DNA of 64,000 bases from Bacillus sp. Marseille-Q3570 (GCF_946151055.1 NZ_CAMGYZ010000005.1:124001-188000); one strand, 5' to 3'. Counted from the first letter of the stretch, positions 8,611 to 16,676 are shown. The notes: a model not told the origin generated them from the letters alone. A program made the numbers and translations.

Positions 8611-9396
8611 ATGAATATGAATTTAAACGGTAAAACAGCACTTGTCGTGGCTTCAAGTCAAGGGCTCGGGAAAGCGATTGCAGCCCAGCTAGTAGAAGAA
8701 GGAGTCAATGTCATGCTTACAAGCCGTAGTGAAGAAAAACTTAAACGAACAAAAGATGAAATGGAACACTCGGGCAAAGGGAAAGTTTCGTATTTTCCAT
8801 GTGATATCACAAATCGAGAGGAAATCAACTCTCTTGTTCAAAAAACGAGAGAAGAATTCGGAATGATTGATATTTTGATAAACAACGCGGGGGGGCCACC
8901 AGGTGGTAACTTCGAGAAGTTTGATGATGCAGATTGGCAAAATGCATTTGAGCTAAATCTATTAAGTTACATACGGATCATAAGAGAAGTGCTGCCAGAC
9001 TTGAAGAAAGATGGTGGCAGAATCATTAACGTTGCGTCTTCATCTATTAAACAGCCAATACCCGGACTAATCCTCTCCAATACGTTCCGATTAGGGATTG
9101 TCGGTCTATCTAAAAGTTTAGCAGAGGAACTAGCACCTCATAACATCCTCGTCAATACGGTAGCACCAGGTCGTATCGCAACCGATCGGACAGCATTCCT
9201 TGATAAAATGAAAGCAGAACAAAAGGGTGTCACTACGAAGGACATAGAGGAAGCATCTAAGAAAAATATTCCTCTAGGAAGATATGGTGACCCTGAGGAA
9301 TTCGCCAAAGTCGTCACTTTCCTTGTATCCGGAGCTAATACATATGTAACCGGAAGCTCTTTGCTAGTTGATGGTGGTATGGTAAAAGCAATTTAG
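8611..9396 (+). CDS. SDR-fold protein with the YxxxK catalytic motif replaced
   Basis: A 261-residue short-chain dehydrogenase/reductase-fold protein, last gene of the acid operon. The nucleotide motif is altered (VVASSQGLGKAIA rather than TGxxxGIG) while NNAG (NNAGGPPGG near residue 91) is kept. In the usual active site, Tyr is replaced by Ser and Lys by Arg (LSNTFRLGIVGLSKSLA near residue 154). This matches a known subgroup of BKR-like SDR proteins that lack a full tetrad. It may bind NAD(P)H without classical reductase chemistry, or use other residues. It is followed by a strong terminator. Confidence 0.85.
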   Translation: MNMNLNGKTALVVASSQGLGKAIAAQLVEEGVNVMLTSRSEEKLKRTKDEMEHSGKGKVSYFPCDITNREEINSLVQKTREEFGMIDILINNAGGPPGGNFEKFDDADWQNAFELNLLSYIRIIREVLPDLKKDGGRIINVASSSIKQPIPGLILSNTFRLGIVGLSKSLAEELAPHNILVNTVAPGRIATDRTAFLDKMKAEQKGVTTKDIEEASKKNIPLGRYGDPEEFAKVVTFLVSGANTYVTGSSLLVDGGMVKAI

Positions 9397-9417
9397 GAAA
9401 AAGTTAAATCTAAAGTA

Positions 9418-9447
9418 AACAGAATGGAGCTGATCCATTCTGTTTTT
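9418..9447 (+). terminator. Rho-independent terminator of the acid operon
   Basis: AACAGAATGGA (9418-9428) pairs perfectly with TCCATTCTGTT (9434-9444) around a 5-base loop, followed by T residues. Confidence 0.9.
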
Positions 9448-9735
9448 AATGGAACGAAATAAGGTGGATCTTCTTTATTATTGGCTGATCAGCTAAAAGC
9501 TGATGTCGAAAAAAGAAAGCGGACTATAGTCTATCTCCACCCGAAGTGTGTCCCATGATGGCTGAAGTAATTTGCCTCAATTTCACTTATCTGCTTGAAA
9601 AATGACGCCACAACCATTTCACAACGCCAAAATACTCTGAATTTTTAAACTGTTTTGATATAATGATAAACAATCTTATTTTAGTAAATAAATTTATTTG
9701 AAATGCAGAAAAAATTCGAAGGAGTGTGGTTAAAA
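9448..9735. other. Intergenic region before the APC permease, no gene seen
   Basis: Nearly 290 bases without a convincing reading frame. A TATAAT-like hexamer lies near 9658 in an AT-rich stretch and is a candidate -10 for the permease gene. None of the GGTATACC-type operators that mark the following genes was found here. Confidence 0.4.
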
Positions 9736-11136
9736 GTGGATGGTCAAAACAAGATGAAACGAGTGCTTTCCCAATGGGATGTCCTGGTACTTGCAATTGG
9801 TGCGATGCTTGGCTGGGGCTGGGTCGTACTTTCTGGGGAATGGATCACTTCGGCAGGATCGATGGGAGCAGTCCTTGCCTTTGCCATTGGTGGCGTGTTA
9901 GTCATTTTTGTTGGGCTCACGTATTCGGAACTCGCATCCGCCATGCCGGAAGTCGGTGGAGAACATGCTTATGTCCATAGGGCATTAGGGAAGAAGGCGT
10001 CATTCATCGCTTCATGGGCGATCACGTTAGGGTATGTCTCCGTCGTTACCTTTGAGGCTGTTGCTCTGCCGACGGTTGTAGATTACATTTTGCCAAATTA
10101 TCAAGCTGGCTATCTATGGACGATTGCCGGCTGGGACGTCTATCTGACCTGGGTGCTGATCGGAATGGCAGGATCGATTTTCATCATACTCATCAATTAT
10201 TTCGGGGTAAAACCGGCTGTGTTGGTACAAATGGTTTTGACGATCCTTATCGTCGGAATCGGTCTTATGTTGATTTTCGGATCGGCGGTCGGAGGTAGTT
10301 CCGCAAACCTGGATCCCTATTTTCTTGGTGGAGCAGGAGGAGTAATGACCGTCCTGATCATGGTTCCGTTTTTGTTCGTCGGATTTGACGTCATTCCTCA
10401 GGTGGCAGAAGAAGTGAACCTGCCATTCAAACAAATCGGAAAAGTACTCATTTTTTCAGTTGGATGTGCGGTCGTCTTTTACATGTTGATCGCATTAGGC
10501 GTGGGCTTGTCACTTGATAAAACCGCGCTCGCAAACACTGAACTGGCCACCGCGGATGCGATGGCAGCAGCATTTGGTTCGCAAACCTTCGGGAATATCT
10601 TGATTTTAGGGGGAGTAGCAGGAATCATTACGAGCTGGAATGCCTTCATCATCGGCGGAAGCCGCGTGGTGTTTGCGATGGCGAAATCCGGAATGCTTCC
10701 TGGGTGGTTCGGGTTCTTGCATCCGAAGTACAAGACGCCTTCCAATGCGATTTTGGCGATTGGCGGACTTGCGGTTCTAGCACCGTTACTGGGAAGGCCG
10801 GCTTTGGTTTGGATTGTTGATGCAGGGGGGCTCGGCATCGTGGTCGCTTACTTCATGGTGGCACTCGCATTCCTTGTTTTACGTAAAAAAGAACCTGGAA
10901 TGGACAGACCGTTCAGAGCAGGGAAAGGGAATGCAGTCGGTTGGATTGCACTATTGCTGAGCCTCGGATTTATCAGCCTTTATATGCCGGGGATGCCAGC
11001 AGCGCTCGTATGGCCGGCCGAATGGATCATGATAGCTGTCTGGTTCCTGATCGGTGCCTACTACTTCTTGCAAATGAACACAGGAAAGTATGAAGCGAAA
11101 GCACAACCAGATGAAAAGTTGGAAGTGAAGATGTAA
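9736..11136 (+). CDS. APC-superfamily amino acid/amine permease
   Basis: A permease of about 466 residues with 12 hydrophobic segments. The N-terminal segment GAMLGWGWVVLSGEW and the following GGVLVIFVGLTYSELASAMPEVGG match helices 1 and 2 of amino acid-polyamine-organocation transporters. GTG 9736 is chosen because the only ribosome site (GAAGGAG, 9718-9724) lies before it; the in-frame ATG 9703 has none. It stands alone between terminators, at the left border of the GntR-controlled block, and lacks an obvious operator of that regulon. Import of a nitrogen-containing substrate is inferred from the family. Confidence 0.88.
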   Translation: MDGQNKMKRVLSQWDVLVLAIGAMLGWGWVVLSGEWITSAGSMGAVLAFAIGGVLVIFVGLTYSELASAMPEVGGEHAYVHRALGKKASFIASWAITLGYVSVVTFEAVALPTVVDYILPNYQAGYLWTIAGWDVYLTWVLIGMAGSIFIILINYFGVKPAVLVQMVLTILIVGIGLMLIFGSAVGGSSANLDPYFLGGAGGVMTVLIMVPFLFVGFDVIPQVAEEVNLPFKQIGKVLIFSVGCAVVFYMLIALGVGLSLDKTALANTELATADAMAAAFGSQTFGNILILGGVAGIITSWNAFIIGGSRVVFAMAKSGMLPGWFGFLHPKYKTPSNAILAIGGLAVLAPLLGRPALVWIVDAGGLGIVVAYFMVALAFLVLRKKEPGMDRPFRAGKGNAVGWIALLLSLGFISLYMPGMPAALVWPAEWIMIAVWFLIGAYYFLQMNTGKYEAKAQPDEKLEVKM

Positions 11137-11142
11137 CAACAA

Positions 11143-11183
11143 AAACCCCCGAAAGTTGGTGAAACACCCAACCATCGGGGTTT
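11143..11183. terminator. Terminator after the APC permease, usable from both sides
   Basis: AAACCCCCGA pairs with TCGGGGTTT, with an inner TTGGTG/CACCCAA stem. It is followed by AT-rich DNA with a T-run on the plus strand and serves converging transcripts from the permease and the small minus-strand ORF. Confidence 0.8.
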
Positions 11184-11198
11184 ATCATTTTTTATTAT

Positions 11199-11285
11199 TT
11201 AGAACTTTAATATTCTTTTCAGACTGGATAGCTTACGGTTCGCTTTGTCTAATGCTTTCTTTGAACCAAAGAAAAAGTTGAACAT
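11199..11285 (-). CDS. 28-residue cationic small protein behind a consensus promoter
   Basis: A short frame on the minus strand encodes a 28-residue peptide rich in Phe at the N terminus (MFNFFFGSKK) and Lys/Arg towards the C terminus (RKLSSLKRILKF). It starts at ATG 11285, 7 bases after an AGGAGGG box. A perfect SigA promoter (TTGACA, 17 bp, TATAAT) lies at 11329-11357, and a GntR-type operator overlaps its upstream edge. The C-terminal half could form an amphipathic helix. No family is recognised. Strong signals argue that it is expressed, but its brevity leaves doubt. It might be a membrane-active peptide, a permease-associated peptide or a leader. Confidence 0.6.
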   Translation of the reverse strand: MFNFFFGSKKALDKANRKLSSLKRILKF

Positions 11286-11328
11286 GGTATTCCCTCCTAT
11301 GAATCAATATGAAGTTTTATTTATTTTC

Positions 11329-11357
11329 ATTATAGGCGGTTGTATATATATTGTCAA
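11329..11357 (-). promoter_or_regulatory. Perfect SigA promoter for the 28-residue ORF
   Basis: Read on the minus strand, TTGACA (11352-11357) and TATAAT (11329-11334) are both exact consensus hexamers with the optimal 17-bp spacer. This is among the strongest promoter-like sequences in the window. Confidence 0.8.
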
Positions 11358-11362
11358 TAAAA

Positions 11363-11373
11363 TTGTATACCAA
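11363..11373. promoter_or_regulatory. GntR-type operator TTGTATACCAA
   Basis: One of about twelve sites matching TTTGGTATACCAAA in this block. It lies 6 bp upstream of the -35 of the small-ORF promoter. Confidence 0.7.
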
Positions 11374-11422
11374 ATACCATAATTTCTTGCAAAAAACTTT
11401 TAAACTATCTAAATATTCTATC

Positions 11423-11436
11423 TTTGGTATACCAAA
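11423..11436. promoter_or_regulatory. GntR-type operator TTTGGTATACCAAA (perfect palindrome)
   Basis: A perfect 14-bp palindrome between the small minus-strand ORF and the transporter at 11617. It is the best copy of the shared site and defines the consensus. Confidence 0.75.
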
Positions 11437-11565
11437 TAAATTCGGATAGTTGTTTGAATGGTACTTAAAACCCTGATTTAACAGTGTTATCAAGGATTAT
11501 TACGCACAAATGAGATTTTCCACTTTAACAGCTTTCCTTTTAAATTCGTAAAGAATCCTAGTAAA

Positions 11566-11576
11566 ATGTATACCAT
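11566..11576. promoter_or_regulatory. GntR-type operator ATGTATACCAT
   Basis: A variant of the shared site 41 bases upstream of the transporter start at 11617, in a position suited to repression of that gene. Confidence 0.6.
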
Positions 11577-11616
11577 TAGTATAAAATGATAGGTACTTCA
11601 GGAATCAGGTGATGAT

Positions 11617-13002
11617 ATGCTTAAACTTTTATGCGCAATCGCAATCTTTTTATATATTCTATCAGAAGTTTTTCCGAAGATGGACGTCACATTTCTGATT
11701 TCTTCTGTCAGCTTGGCTATTGTTGCACTGACTTTTTTCATCGTGCCTCGATTTGTGAAAATACTTGGGGGAATCTTCTTAGCCTCAGGCTTATTCATGT
11801 TGCTCAACAGCGGAGCAGGGTGGAAGGAAGTGCTGCTTTCGTTCGGACCGATGCTGAATTTGCTTACACTTTTTGCGATGGTTCCGATCCTGGCGCTACC
11901 TATAAGATTAGGAAATTACGCAAAAGGCATCCAGAAGTTCATCAGCAGGAATGTCAAAACGTCCGGGCAGTTGTACTCGATGACTTCAGGAATATCATAC
12001 TTTTTCAGTATATTCATGAACCTGGCAACCTTGCCGATGACCTACTACTCGATGCGACCGGCAGCTAATCTGTATCCTTTGCAAAATAGGGAACGTTTCA
12101 TGAGTCGTGCGATTACACATGGTTTTGCGATGCCGTTGATGTGGACCCCAGTGACGCCGATTGTCGGAATTGTCGTTGAAATGACAGGTGTAAGCTGGGC
12201 ATCGATGCTTCCGTATGTACTACCGCTGAGCATCATGGGACTGTTACTCGATTGGTATATGGGGAAGCTCGCCGCAAGAAAAAAGAGGCAAAAAGGGGTC
12301 GAGTATGCGGTCAATGAAATGGCAGCTTCGACTGAAGTGGGAGAAGAAGGACAGGAGAGTTCAGGAAAAATCTCGCATATTTTCATTGCCATCATCATTT
12401 TCAACGTTCTGATTTCAATTTTAGAACAGAAATTGACCTTTTCTTTCATCATCCTAGTGTCCTTACTGGTCATTCCGTTTGCACTTGGATGGACAATGCT
12501 ATTAAAGAAAACGAAGGAATTCAAAGTCGGGTTGAAGGATCATTTCCAAACCCATCTCTTGAAAATGAAAGAACAGTTTTTCATTTTCCTTGCAGCAGGG
12601 TTCTTTATTTCTGCGATCCAGTTTTCTGATACGAACGTATTATTGAATAAGGGGATCGATGCTGTGAAAGATTTGATCGGGATTGAGGTATTCATCATTC
12701 TCTTGCCGTTCATCCCATTGGCACTTGCTTTTACCGGACTGCACCCTGCGGTTGGACTAGCTTTGCTGGCAGAAGCTTTAAATCCACAGAACATGGGGAT
12801 TTCACCTTACGTGTTGACGGTATCCATGCTGGCTGGAGCGGTAGCAGCCTTCTTGATGGGTCCCTATAATGCGACGATCGGGCTGATGTCGAGTATCGTG
12901 AAGACCAATTCGTTCAAAGTATCGAATTGGAACATATCCTTTACGGCATTATTCTTATGTTGCAGCATGCTGTATCTGTTTTTATTGGAATTCATTCTAT
13001 AG
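11617..13002 (+). CDS. Multi-pass permease, ion-transporter-like, unassigned family
   Basis: A 461-residue membrane protein with about 11-12 hydrophobic segments and a charged cytoplasmic loop near residues 210-250. The re-entrant-like stretches FAMPLMWTPVTPIVGIVVEM (near 168) and FTGLHPAVGLALLAEALNP (near 373) suggest an ion-transporter (IT) superfamily type fold, as in dicarboxylate or gluconate carriers. ATG 11617 follows an AGGTGA box. The gene has its own GGTATACC-type operator and a terminator behind it, so it is a single-gene unit of the GntR-controlled block. The substrate is unknown. Confidence 0.75.
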   Translation: MLKLLCAIAIFLYILSEVFPKMDVTFLISSVSLAIVALTFFIVPRFVKILGGIFLASGLFMLLNSGAGWKEVLLSFGPMLNLLTLFAMVPILALPIRLGNYAKGIQKFISRNVKTSGQLYSMTSGISYFFSIFMNLATLPMTYYSMRPAANLYPLQNRERFMSRAITHGFAMPLMWTPVTPIVGIVVEMTGVSWASMLPYVLPLSIMGLLLDWYMGKLAARKKRQKGVEYAVNEMAASTEVGEEGQESSGKISHIFIAIIIFNVLISILEQKLTFSFIILVSLLVIPFALGWTMLLKKTKEFKVGLKDHFQTHLLKMKEQFFIFLAAGFFISAIQFSDTNVLLNKGIDAVKDLIGIEVFIILLPFIPLALAFTGLHPAVGLALLAEALNPQNMGISPYVLTVSMLAGAVAAFLMGPYNATIGLMSSIVKTNSFKVSNWNISFTALFLCCSMLYLFLLEFIL

Positions 13003-13035
13003 AGGGGACTGGCTATTTTAAAGTCAGCCCTCTAT
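13000..13035 (+). terminator. Terminator after the permease
   Basis: TAGAGGG pairs with CCCTCTA and GACTGGC pairs imperfectly with GTCAG inside, followed by TTTCTTTTT. Confidence 0.75.
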
Positions 13036-13098
13036 TTCTTTTTAACATTGCCTTTGTAAAAAGCGGGATAAAATACTGAATGTAACGAAAACACGACG

Positions 13099-13127
13099 AA
13101 AAACCTTACCGAAATGGCAAGGTTTTT
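13099..13127. terminator. Bidirectional terminator
   Basis: AAAAACCTTACC pairs with GGCAAGGTTTTT around a GAAAT loop. The A and T runs on both sides let it end the minus-strand gene at 13147 as well as readthrough from the plus strand. Confidence 0.8.
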
Positions 13128-13146
13128 GTTTGATAGTTTAACTGGT

Positions 13147-13485
13147 TCAGTTCGCTGGAGCAGCTTCCGATTTCACGAGTCTAGAATGTTTCGAGTCATC
13201 GCTGTTTCCGGAAGCTTTCACGATTTCATATAATTCCTCTCTTGCATCCTCGATGTTTTCGAAGGTTTCAAAAAACTTCACTCGGATATGATTGATATAT
13301 TCTTTTCCTTCATAATTTTCGTATAGCTGGATTTTCGCATTATCATCAAGGACCTTTGCGATCGTATAGGTTGATTTCAGCTTGTCGAAGAAATAAAACT
13401 GATAGGATTCTACCGCTTCCAGCCCATCATTCTCTAGAATTGTTTGAAATGTATCTTTGTTCGTCAACACAATATATTTCGTCAT
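13147..13485 (-). CDS. Hypothetical 112-residue protein of the GntR-controlled block
   Basis: A soluble-looking protein starting MTKYIVLTNKDTFQT; I do not recognise the family. It is mixed alpha/beta with aromatic-rich strands (SYQFYFFDKL near residue 26) and an acidic helix (ENIEDAREELYEIVKAS near residue 76). ATG 13485 has an AGGAGGAA box; a longer in-frame form would lack one. Upstream on the minus strand lies a promoter-like TAGACA, 18 bp, TATACT with the operator TTTGGTATACAA inside the spacer, which places it in the same regulon. It is divergent from the ferredoxin gene at 13818. A small accessory or chaperone role in the pathway is only a guess. Confidence 0.72.
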   Translation of the reverse strand: MTKYIVLTNKDTFQTILENDGLEAVESYQFYFFDKLKSTYTIAKVLDDNAKIQLYENYEGKEYINHIRVKFFETFENIEDAREELYEIVKASGNSDDSKHSRLVKSEAAPAN

Positions 13486-13573
13486 ACAAAAATTCCTCCT
13501 TATGCGTTTTGTATCCACCACGACTCTATGAATCAATGACGTGCAGATCGTCACCTCCAAAAGAAATAGTATA

Positions 13574-13585
13574 TTGTATACCAAA
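13574..13585. promoter_or_regulatory. GntR-type operator TTGTATACCAAA
   Basis: The site lies between the -35 and -10 elements of the minus-strand gene at 13147-13485, a classic repression position. Confidence 0.7.
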
Positions 13586-13731
13586 TCCGTTTGTCTATTA
13601 GTCTATAACAAGAATGTTCTCGATTCAATATTATTTTCAGAATTTTATATTAATTAAAGTTTCTAATCCGTAAAAACCTTAATATATCAGGATTTTACAA
13701 GTTAATAATTTCGTAAATTTCCTTGAGAGGG

Positions 13732-13761
13732 TTTACACACGACACATAGGAAAGGTATACT
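13732..13761 (+). promoter_or_regulatory. Promoter of the ferredoxin operon with overlapping operator half-site
   Basis: TTTACA (13732-13737), an 18-bp spacer and TATACT (13756-13761). The -10 lies inside GGTATACTTA, a partial match to the shared operator. Confidence 0.55.
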
Positions 13762-13810
13762 TATTTTAAAATTCTAAAAATTTAGACAAAAAAATCACAG
13801 TGAAGAGGTG

Positions 13811-13826
13811 TTTTGGTATGCCAAAA
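13811..13826. promoter_or_regulatory. Operator-like TTTTGGTATGCCAAAA overlapping a start codon
   Basis: A 16-bp near-palindrome, one mismatch from the TTTGGTATACCAAA consensus. The ATG of the ferredoxin gene (13818-13820) sits in its centre. Confidence 0.5.
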
Positions 13827-14153
13827 GTGAAATTACATGTTGACGGCGAAGTCGTACAACAGGAGGTGAAAGATCACGCCAATCTAGTTGTACTTGCTGG
13901 CATCAAGCAATTTCCCAAGTTGAAATACGGTTGTGGAATGGGCAAATGCACAAAATGTACATGTAAAGTAATCGATGGTGCAGATCAACTCGATCCGCCG
14001 AATTGGAAAGAACAGAAAATGCTTGGCGAAAATTTGGACGAAGGTTATCGTCTTACATGTCAGTTGACAGTAAAGGATAATCTCGAAATCACCCAGGACA
14101 ATATCGACCTCAAAAGGAAAAAGAAATTGGTACAGGAAAGCTCTACCGGGTGA
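13818..14153 (+). CDS. [2Fe-2S] ferredoxin, plant/adrenodoxin-like fold
   Basis: A 111-residue ferredoxin with the cluster motif C39-x4-C44-x2-C47 (YGCGMGKCTKC) and the fourth ligand C81 (RLTCQ). A lysine-rich C-terminal tail follows. ATG 13818 is preferred to GTG 13800 because GAAGAGGTG lies just before it. It is probably the electron carrier for an oxidase or oxygenase of this block; a second homologous ferredoxin is at 24180. The creatininase-family gene follows after 56 bases. No ferredoxin reductase is encoded in the window, so electrons must come from a reductase elsewhere. Confidence 0.9.
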   Translation: MPKVKLHVDGEVVQQEVKDHANLVVLAGIKQFPKLKYGCGMGKCTKCTCKVIDGADQLDPPNWKEQKMLGENLDEGYRLTCQLTVKDNLEITQDNIDLKRKKKLVQESSTG

Positions 14154-14170
14154 CTTAATTTTTATATTGA

Positions 14171-14183
14171 AAGGTATACAATA
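14171..14183. promoter_or_regulatory. Weak GntR-type site AAGGTATACAATA
   Basis: A partial match to the shared operator in the gap between the ferredoxin and creatininase-family genes, 27 bases before the start codon. Confidence 0.4.
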
Positions 14184-14209
14184 TTCCAAAAAATGGGAGG
14201 GTTATCAGT

Positions 14210-14980
14210 TTGAAAGCATATTTGTTAACAGAAATGACATGGGAAGAGGTGAAAGATGCCCTTGGAACTGTCAAAATGGCGGTCATTCCGATCGGGGCCC
14301 ATGAACAGCATGGTCCTCATATGGTTGAAAGCTGTGATGCTGTCCTTGCGACGGAAATGGCGAACCGGTTGGCTGAAAAGATGTTTCCGCATATCCTGGT
14401 GACTCCCACCGTAAACATGGGCGTTTCACCTCATCACCTCAACTTTCCAGGGACCATTTCCCTTCAGCCAGAGACACTTATCGCCATTTTACGCGATATG
14501 GTCCGATCTTTAAAGCGGCACGGAATCGAAAAATTTCTCTTTTTAAATGCACATGGCGGGAACCAATCGACATTAAGCGTAGCAAGCACCACCATCGGAC
14601 CTGAAGAAGATGTTCAAATTTATTTTGCCAAAACGACAGCTTCAGCAAAACAAGCAATCTCCAAAAATATACATTCCCCTATCTTCGGACACAGCTGTGA
14701 ACGGGAGGTTTCAGAGGCGCTTTATCTCGCACCATTTCTGATCCGCGAAGATAAACTGAATAAAGGAGACTTCAACGAAGGGGGGAGATACAAGCAGTTA
14801 AGACCTGGCAAGCCGATCCAAGGATTTTATCACTATGAAGAAATGACCAAAAACGGATGCATTGGTGATGCTACAAAAGCATCCGGGGATATAGGTGAAC
14901 AAATCGTAGAAGAAGCATTGGAAAACCTGTCGGCTGCATTAGAGGAGTTGTTGGACCTTAAGCCGGAGTCTGTCCATTGA
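14210..14980 (+). CDS. Creatininase-family metal-dependent amidohydrolase
   Basis: A 256-residue creatininase-fold enzyme. Metal and catalytic residues sit in PIGAHEQHGPHMVESCDA near residue 26, in FLNAHGGNQ near residue 117 and in the glutamate of GHSCEREVSEAL near residue 163. The family hydrolyses C-N bonds in small molecules (creatinine, formamidopyrimidines, the MftA peptide). The start is TTG 14210, 9 bases after GGGAGG. It lies between a ferredoxin and a permease in the GntR-controlled block. Opening or deamidation of a nitrogenous substrate is the natural inference; the substrate is unknown. Confidence 0.87.
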   Translation: MKAYLLTEMTWEEVKDALGTVKMAVIPIGAHEQHGPHMVESCDAVLATEMANRLAEKMFPHILVTPTVNMGVSPHHLNFPGTISLQPETLIAILRDMVRSLKRHGIEKFLFLNAHGGNQSTLSVASTTIGPEEDVQIYFAKTTASAKQAISKNIHSPIFGHSCEREVSEALYLAPFLIREDKLNKGDFNEGGRYKQLRPGKPIQGFYHYEEMTKNGCIGDATKASGDIGEQIVEEALENLSAALEELLDLKPESVH

Positions 14981-15011
14981 AAGCCTTGAAATTCAAAGAA
15001 TGAAAGGGTGA

Positions 15012-16487
15012 ATGAATTTGGAGTTGTCTGCTGCTCATTGGTTGTATGCGATCGTCACGTTTCTTGTCATTTTCACCATGTTATTCCGTCGGGGAGTTGT
15101 CCTGCCGACGATTGTAGGAACATTATTGGTTGCATGGGTTTATAAGGGTTCGTTTGTTGGCGGTCTTCAGGCTGTTTTTAACGCAAACCTGGTCGCGGCG
15201 CAAGAATTGTTCAGCATCTTCCTGATCATTACATTGATGGTCGCATTGTTGAACTCGTTGAAAGATATCGGTGCAGATGAAAAAATGATTGCCCCGATCC
15301 AAAAGGTGATGGTCAATGGACATATTGCGTTCTTCGTCTTGATCGGAGTCACATATGTCATCTCATTATTCTTCTGGCCGACACCTGCAGTACCGTTGAT
15401 CTGTACATTGTTGGTTCCGGCAGCAATCCGTGCTGGACTTCCAGCGATGGGGGCTGCGGTTACGGTTGCAATTGCGGGTCAGGGCATGGCTCTCTCTTCC
15501 GACTATATCATGCAAATCGCTCCTATGTTGAGTGCAAGTGCAGCTGGAATCAGTACAGCGGCTGTCGCTGACAAAGCAATCGTACTCTCCCTTATTACAG
15601 GAGGGGTAGCTGTTCCGCTTGCTTATCTCAGTGTGCGTAAGTCGATAGCGAAGCCGGATAGTGAAGAGTCGACGTCTTCGTTAAAAGCTTTGCGGGAGCT
15701 CACCAATGTAACGCCTCAAGCAGAAGCTGAGATGTCGGCGTCTGCAGAAGAAGAGGATGTGTATGGACATCGACGTGAAATATGGGGAAAGCTATTTGCA
15801 GTCTTAGTCCCGCTATCTCTTTTAGCCGTTATGATCTTCATGTTCTCGACGAAACTCGGCAGTGCAAAATCTGGGGGGTTCGAGGGCGGTGATGGTGCAG
15901 CCTTCATCGGTGGTGTTGCAGCGGTTTTGCTTGTTCTAGCTTCTGTCGCATTCCGCCGGATCCAGGCGCTTGATAAAATCAGTGAACACATCACAGATGG
16001 ATTTGTTTTCGCGTTCAGGGCGATGGGACCCGTCATCCCGATTGCAGGGTTTTTCTTCCTAGGAAGCTCTGATTTTACAGGTTCGATCCTTTCGTTAGGA
16101 GATGATGCTACTAAACCGGCTTTCTTATTCGATCTGGTTCAATCTGCGCAATCAGCGATTCCTGAGAACACATTTTTCGCTGCCTTTGGAATTCTGATCG
16201 TCGGAATCATCACCGGACTGGATGGTTCTGGTTTCTCAGGGTTGCCGCTTGTAGGTGCATTGTCTGGTGCGATGGAAGGGACGACAGGAATCGATCCAAG
16301 TACCCTGGCAGCAATCGGTCAAATGGGCTCGATTTGGACTGGCGGAGGAACATTGATTGCCTGGTCATCACTAGTTGCTGTAGCCGGATTCTGCGGAGTC
16401 TCTGTCTTAGAGCTAGCCAGGAAAAACTTCATCCCGGTCATTACAGGGTTGTTTGTCGCCACCTTATTCGCTGTCCTGTTCATGTGA
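15012..16487 (+). CDS. Large membrane permease, unassigned
   Basis: A 491-residue protein with about 12 hydrophobic segments and a long charged central loop (about residues 205-255). Stretches such as LFFWPTPAVPLICTLLVPAAI near residue 117 and GLDGSGFSGLPLVGALSGAM near residue 410 resemble IT-superfamily or TRAP-large-subunit type carriers, but I cannot place it in a named family. It is 31 bases downstream of the creatininase-family gene and probably co-transcribed with it and the ferredoxin. It is a candidate importer for the pathway substrate. Confidence 0.75.
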   Translation: MNLELSAAHWLYAIVTFLVIFTMLFRRGVVLPTIVGTLLVAWVYKGSFVGGLQAVFNANLVAAQELFSIFLIITLMVALLNSLKDIGADEKMIAPIQKVMVNGHIAFFVLIGVTYVISLFFWPTPAVPLICTLLVPAAIRAGLPAMGAAVTVAIAGQGMALSSDYIMQIAPMLSASAAGISTAAVADKAIVLSLITGGVAVPLAYLSVRKSIAKPDSEESTSSLKALRELTNVTPQAEAEMSASAEEEDVYGHRREIWGKLFAVLVPLSLLAVMIFMFSTKLGSAKSGGFEGGDGAAFIGGVAAVLLVLASVAFRRIQALDKISEHITDGFVFAFRAMGPVIPIAGFFFLGSSDFTGSILSLGDDATKPAFLFDLVQSAQSAIPENTFFAAFGILIVGIITGLDGSGFSGLPLVGALSGAMEGTTGIDPSTLAAIGQMGSIWTGGGTLIAWSSLVAVAGFCGVSVLELARKNFIPVITGLFVATLFAVLFM

Positions 16488-16494
16488 TTTTTCG

Positions 16495-16586
16495 CATTTA
16501 AAGAAAGTATAAAATACTTTCTTCAATATAAGCGCAACTAAAGCTCAGCCGGCGCCAATGGCTTGGCTTTGCAAAGTTTTCTTTAA
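16495..16586 (+). repeat. Dispersed ~90-bp repeat, copy A
   Basis: Begins CATTTAAAGAAAGTAT and ends AGTTTTCTTTAA, giving complementary ends. An inner hairpin GAAAGTAT/ATACTTTC is followed by conserved AGCGCAACTAA and a GGCTTGGCTTTGC segment. Same orientation as copies B, C and D; it lies directly 3' of the permease stop. Confidence 0.85.
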
Positions 16587-16662
16587 TCAAAAAGAACAAA
16601 AATATAAAAAATTCTGAAAACAGTGTTTACAAATAAAAAAAGATAAGGTACCATTTAGTCAA

Positions 16663-16676
16663 ATGGTATACCAAAT
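16663..16676. promoter_or_regulatory. GntR-type operator ATGGTATACCAAAT
   Basis: A strong copy of the shared site, 153 bases upstream of the HDO gene, just downstream of a TTTACA (near 16625) that could be a -35 element. Confidence 0.7.

Noticed and set aside
9448-9735. Short frame beginning MERNKVDLLYYWLIS
   Set aside because: Fifteen codons with no ribosome site, directly after a terminator.
13486-13584. Longer form of the 13147 protein
   Set aside because: The extra residues would run through the regulon promoter and operator; the internal ATG has AGGAGGAA.
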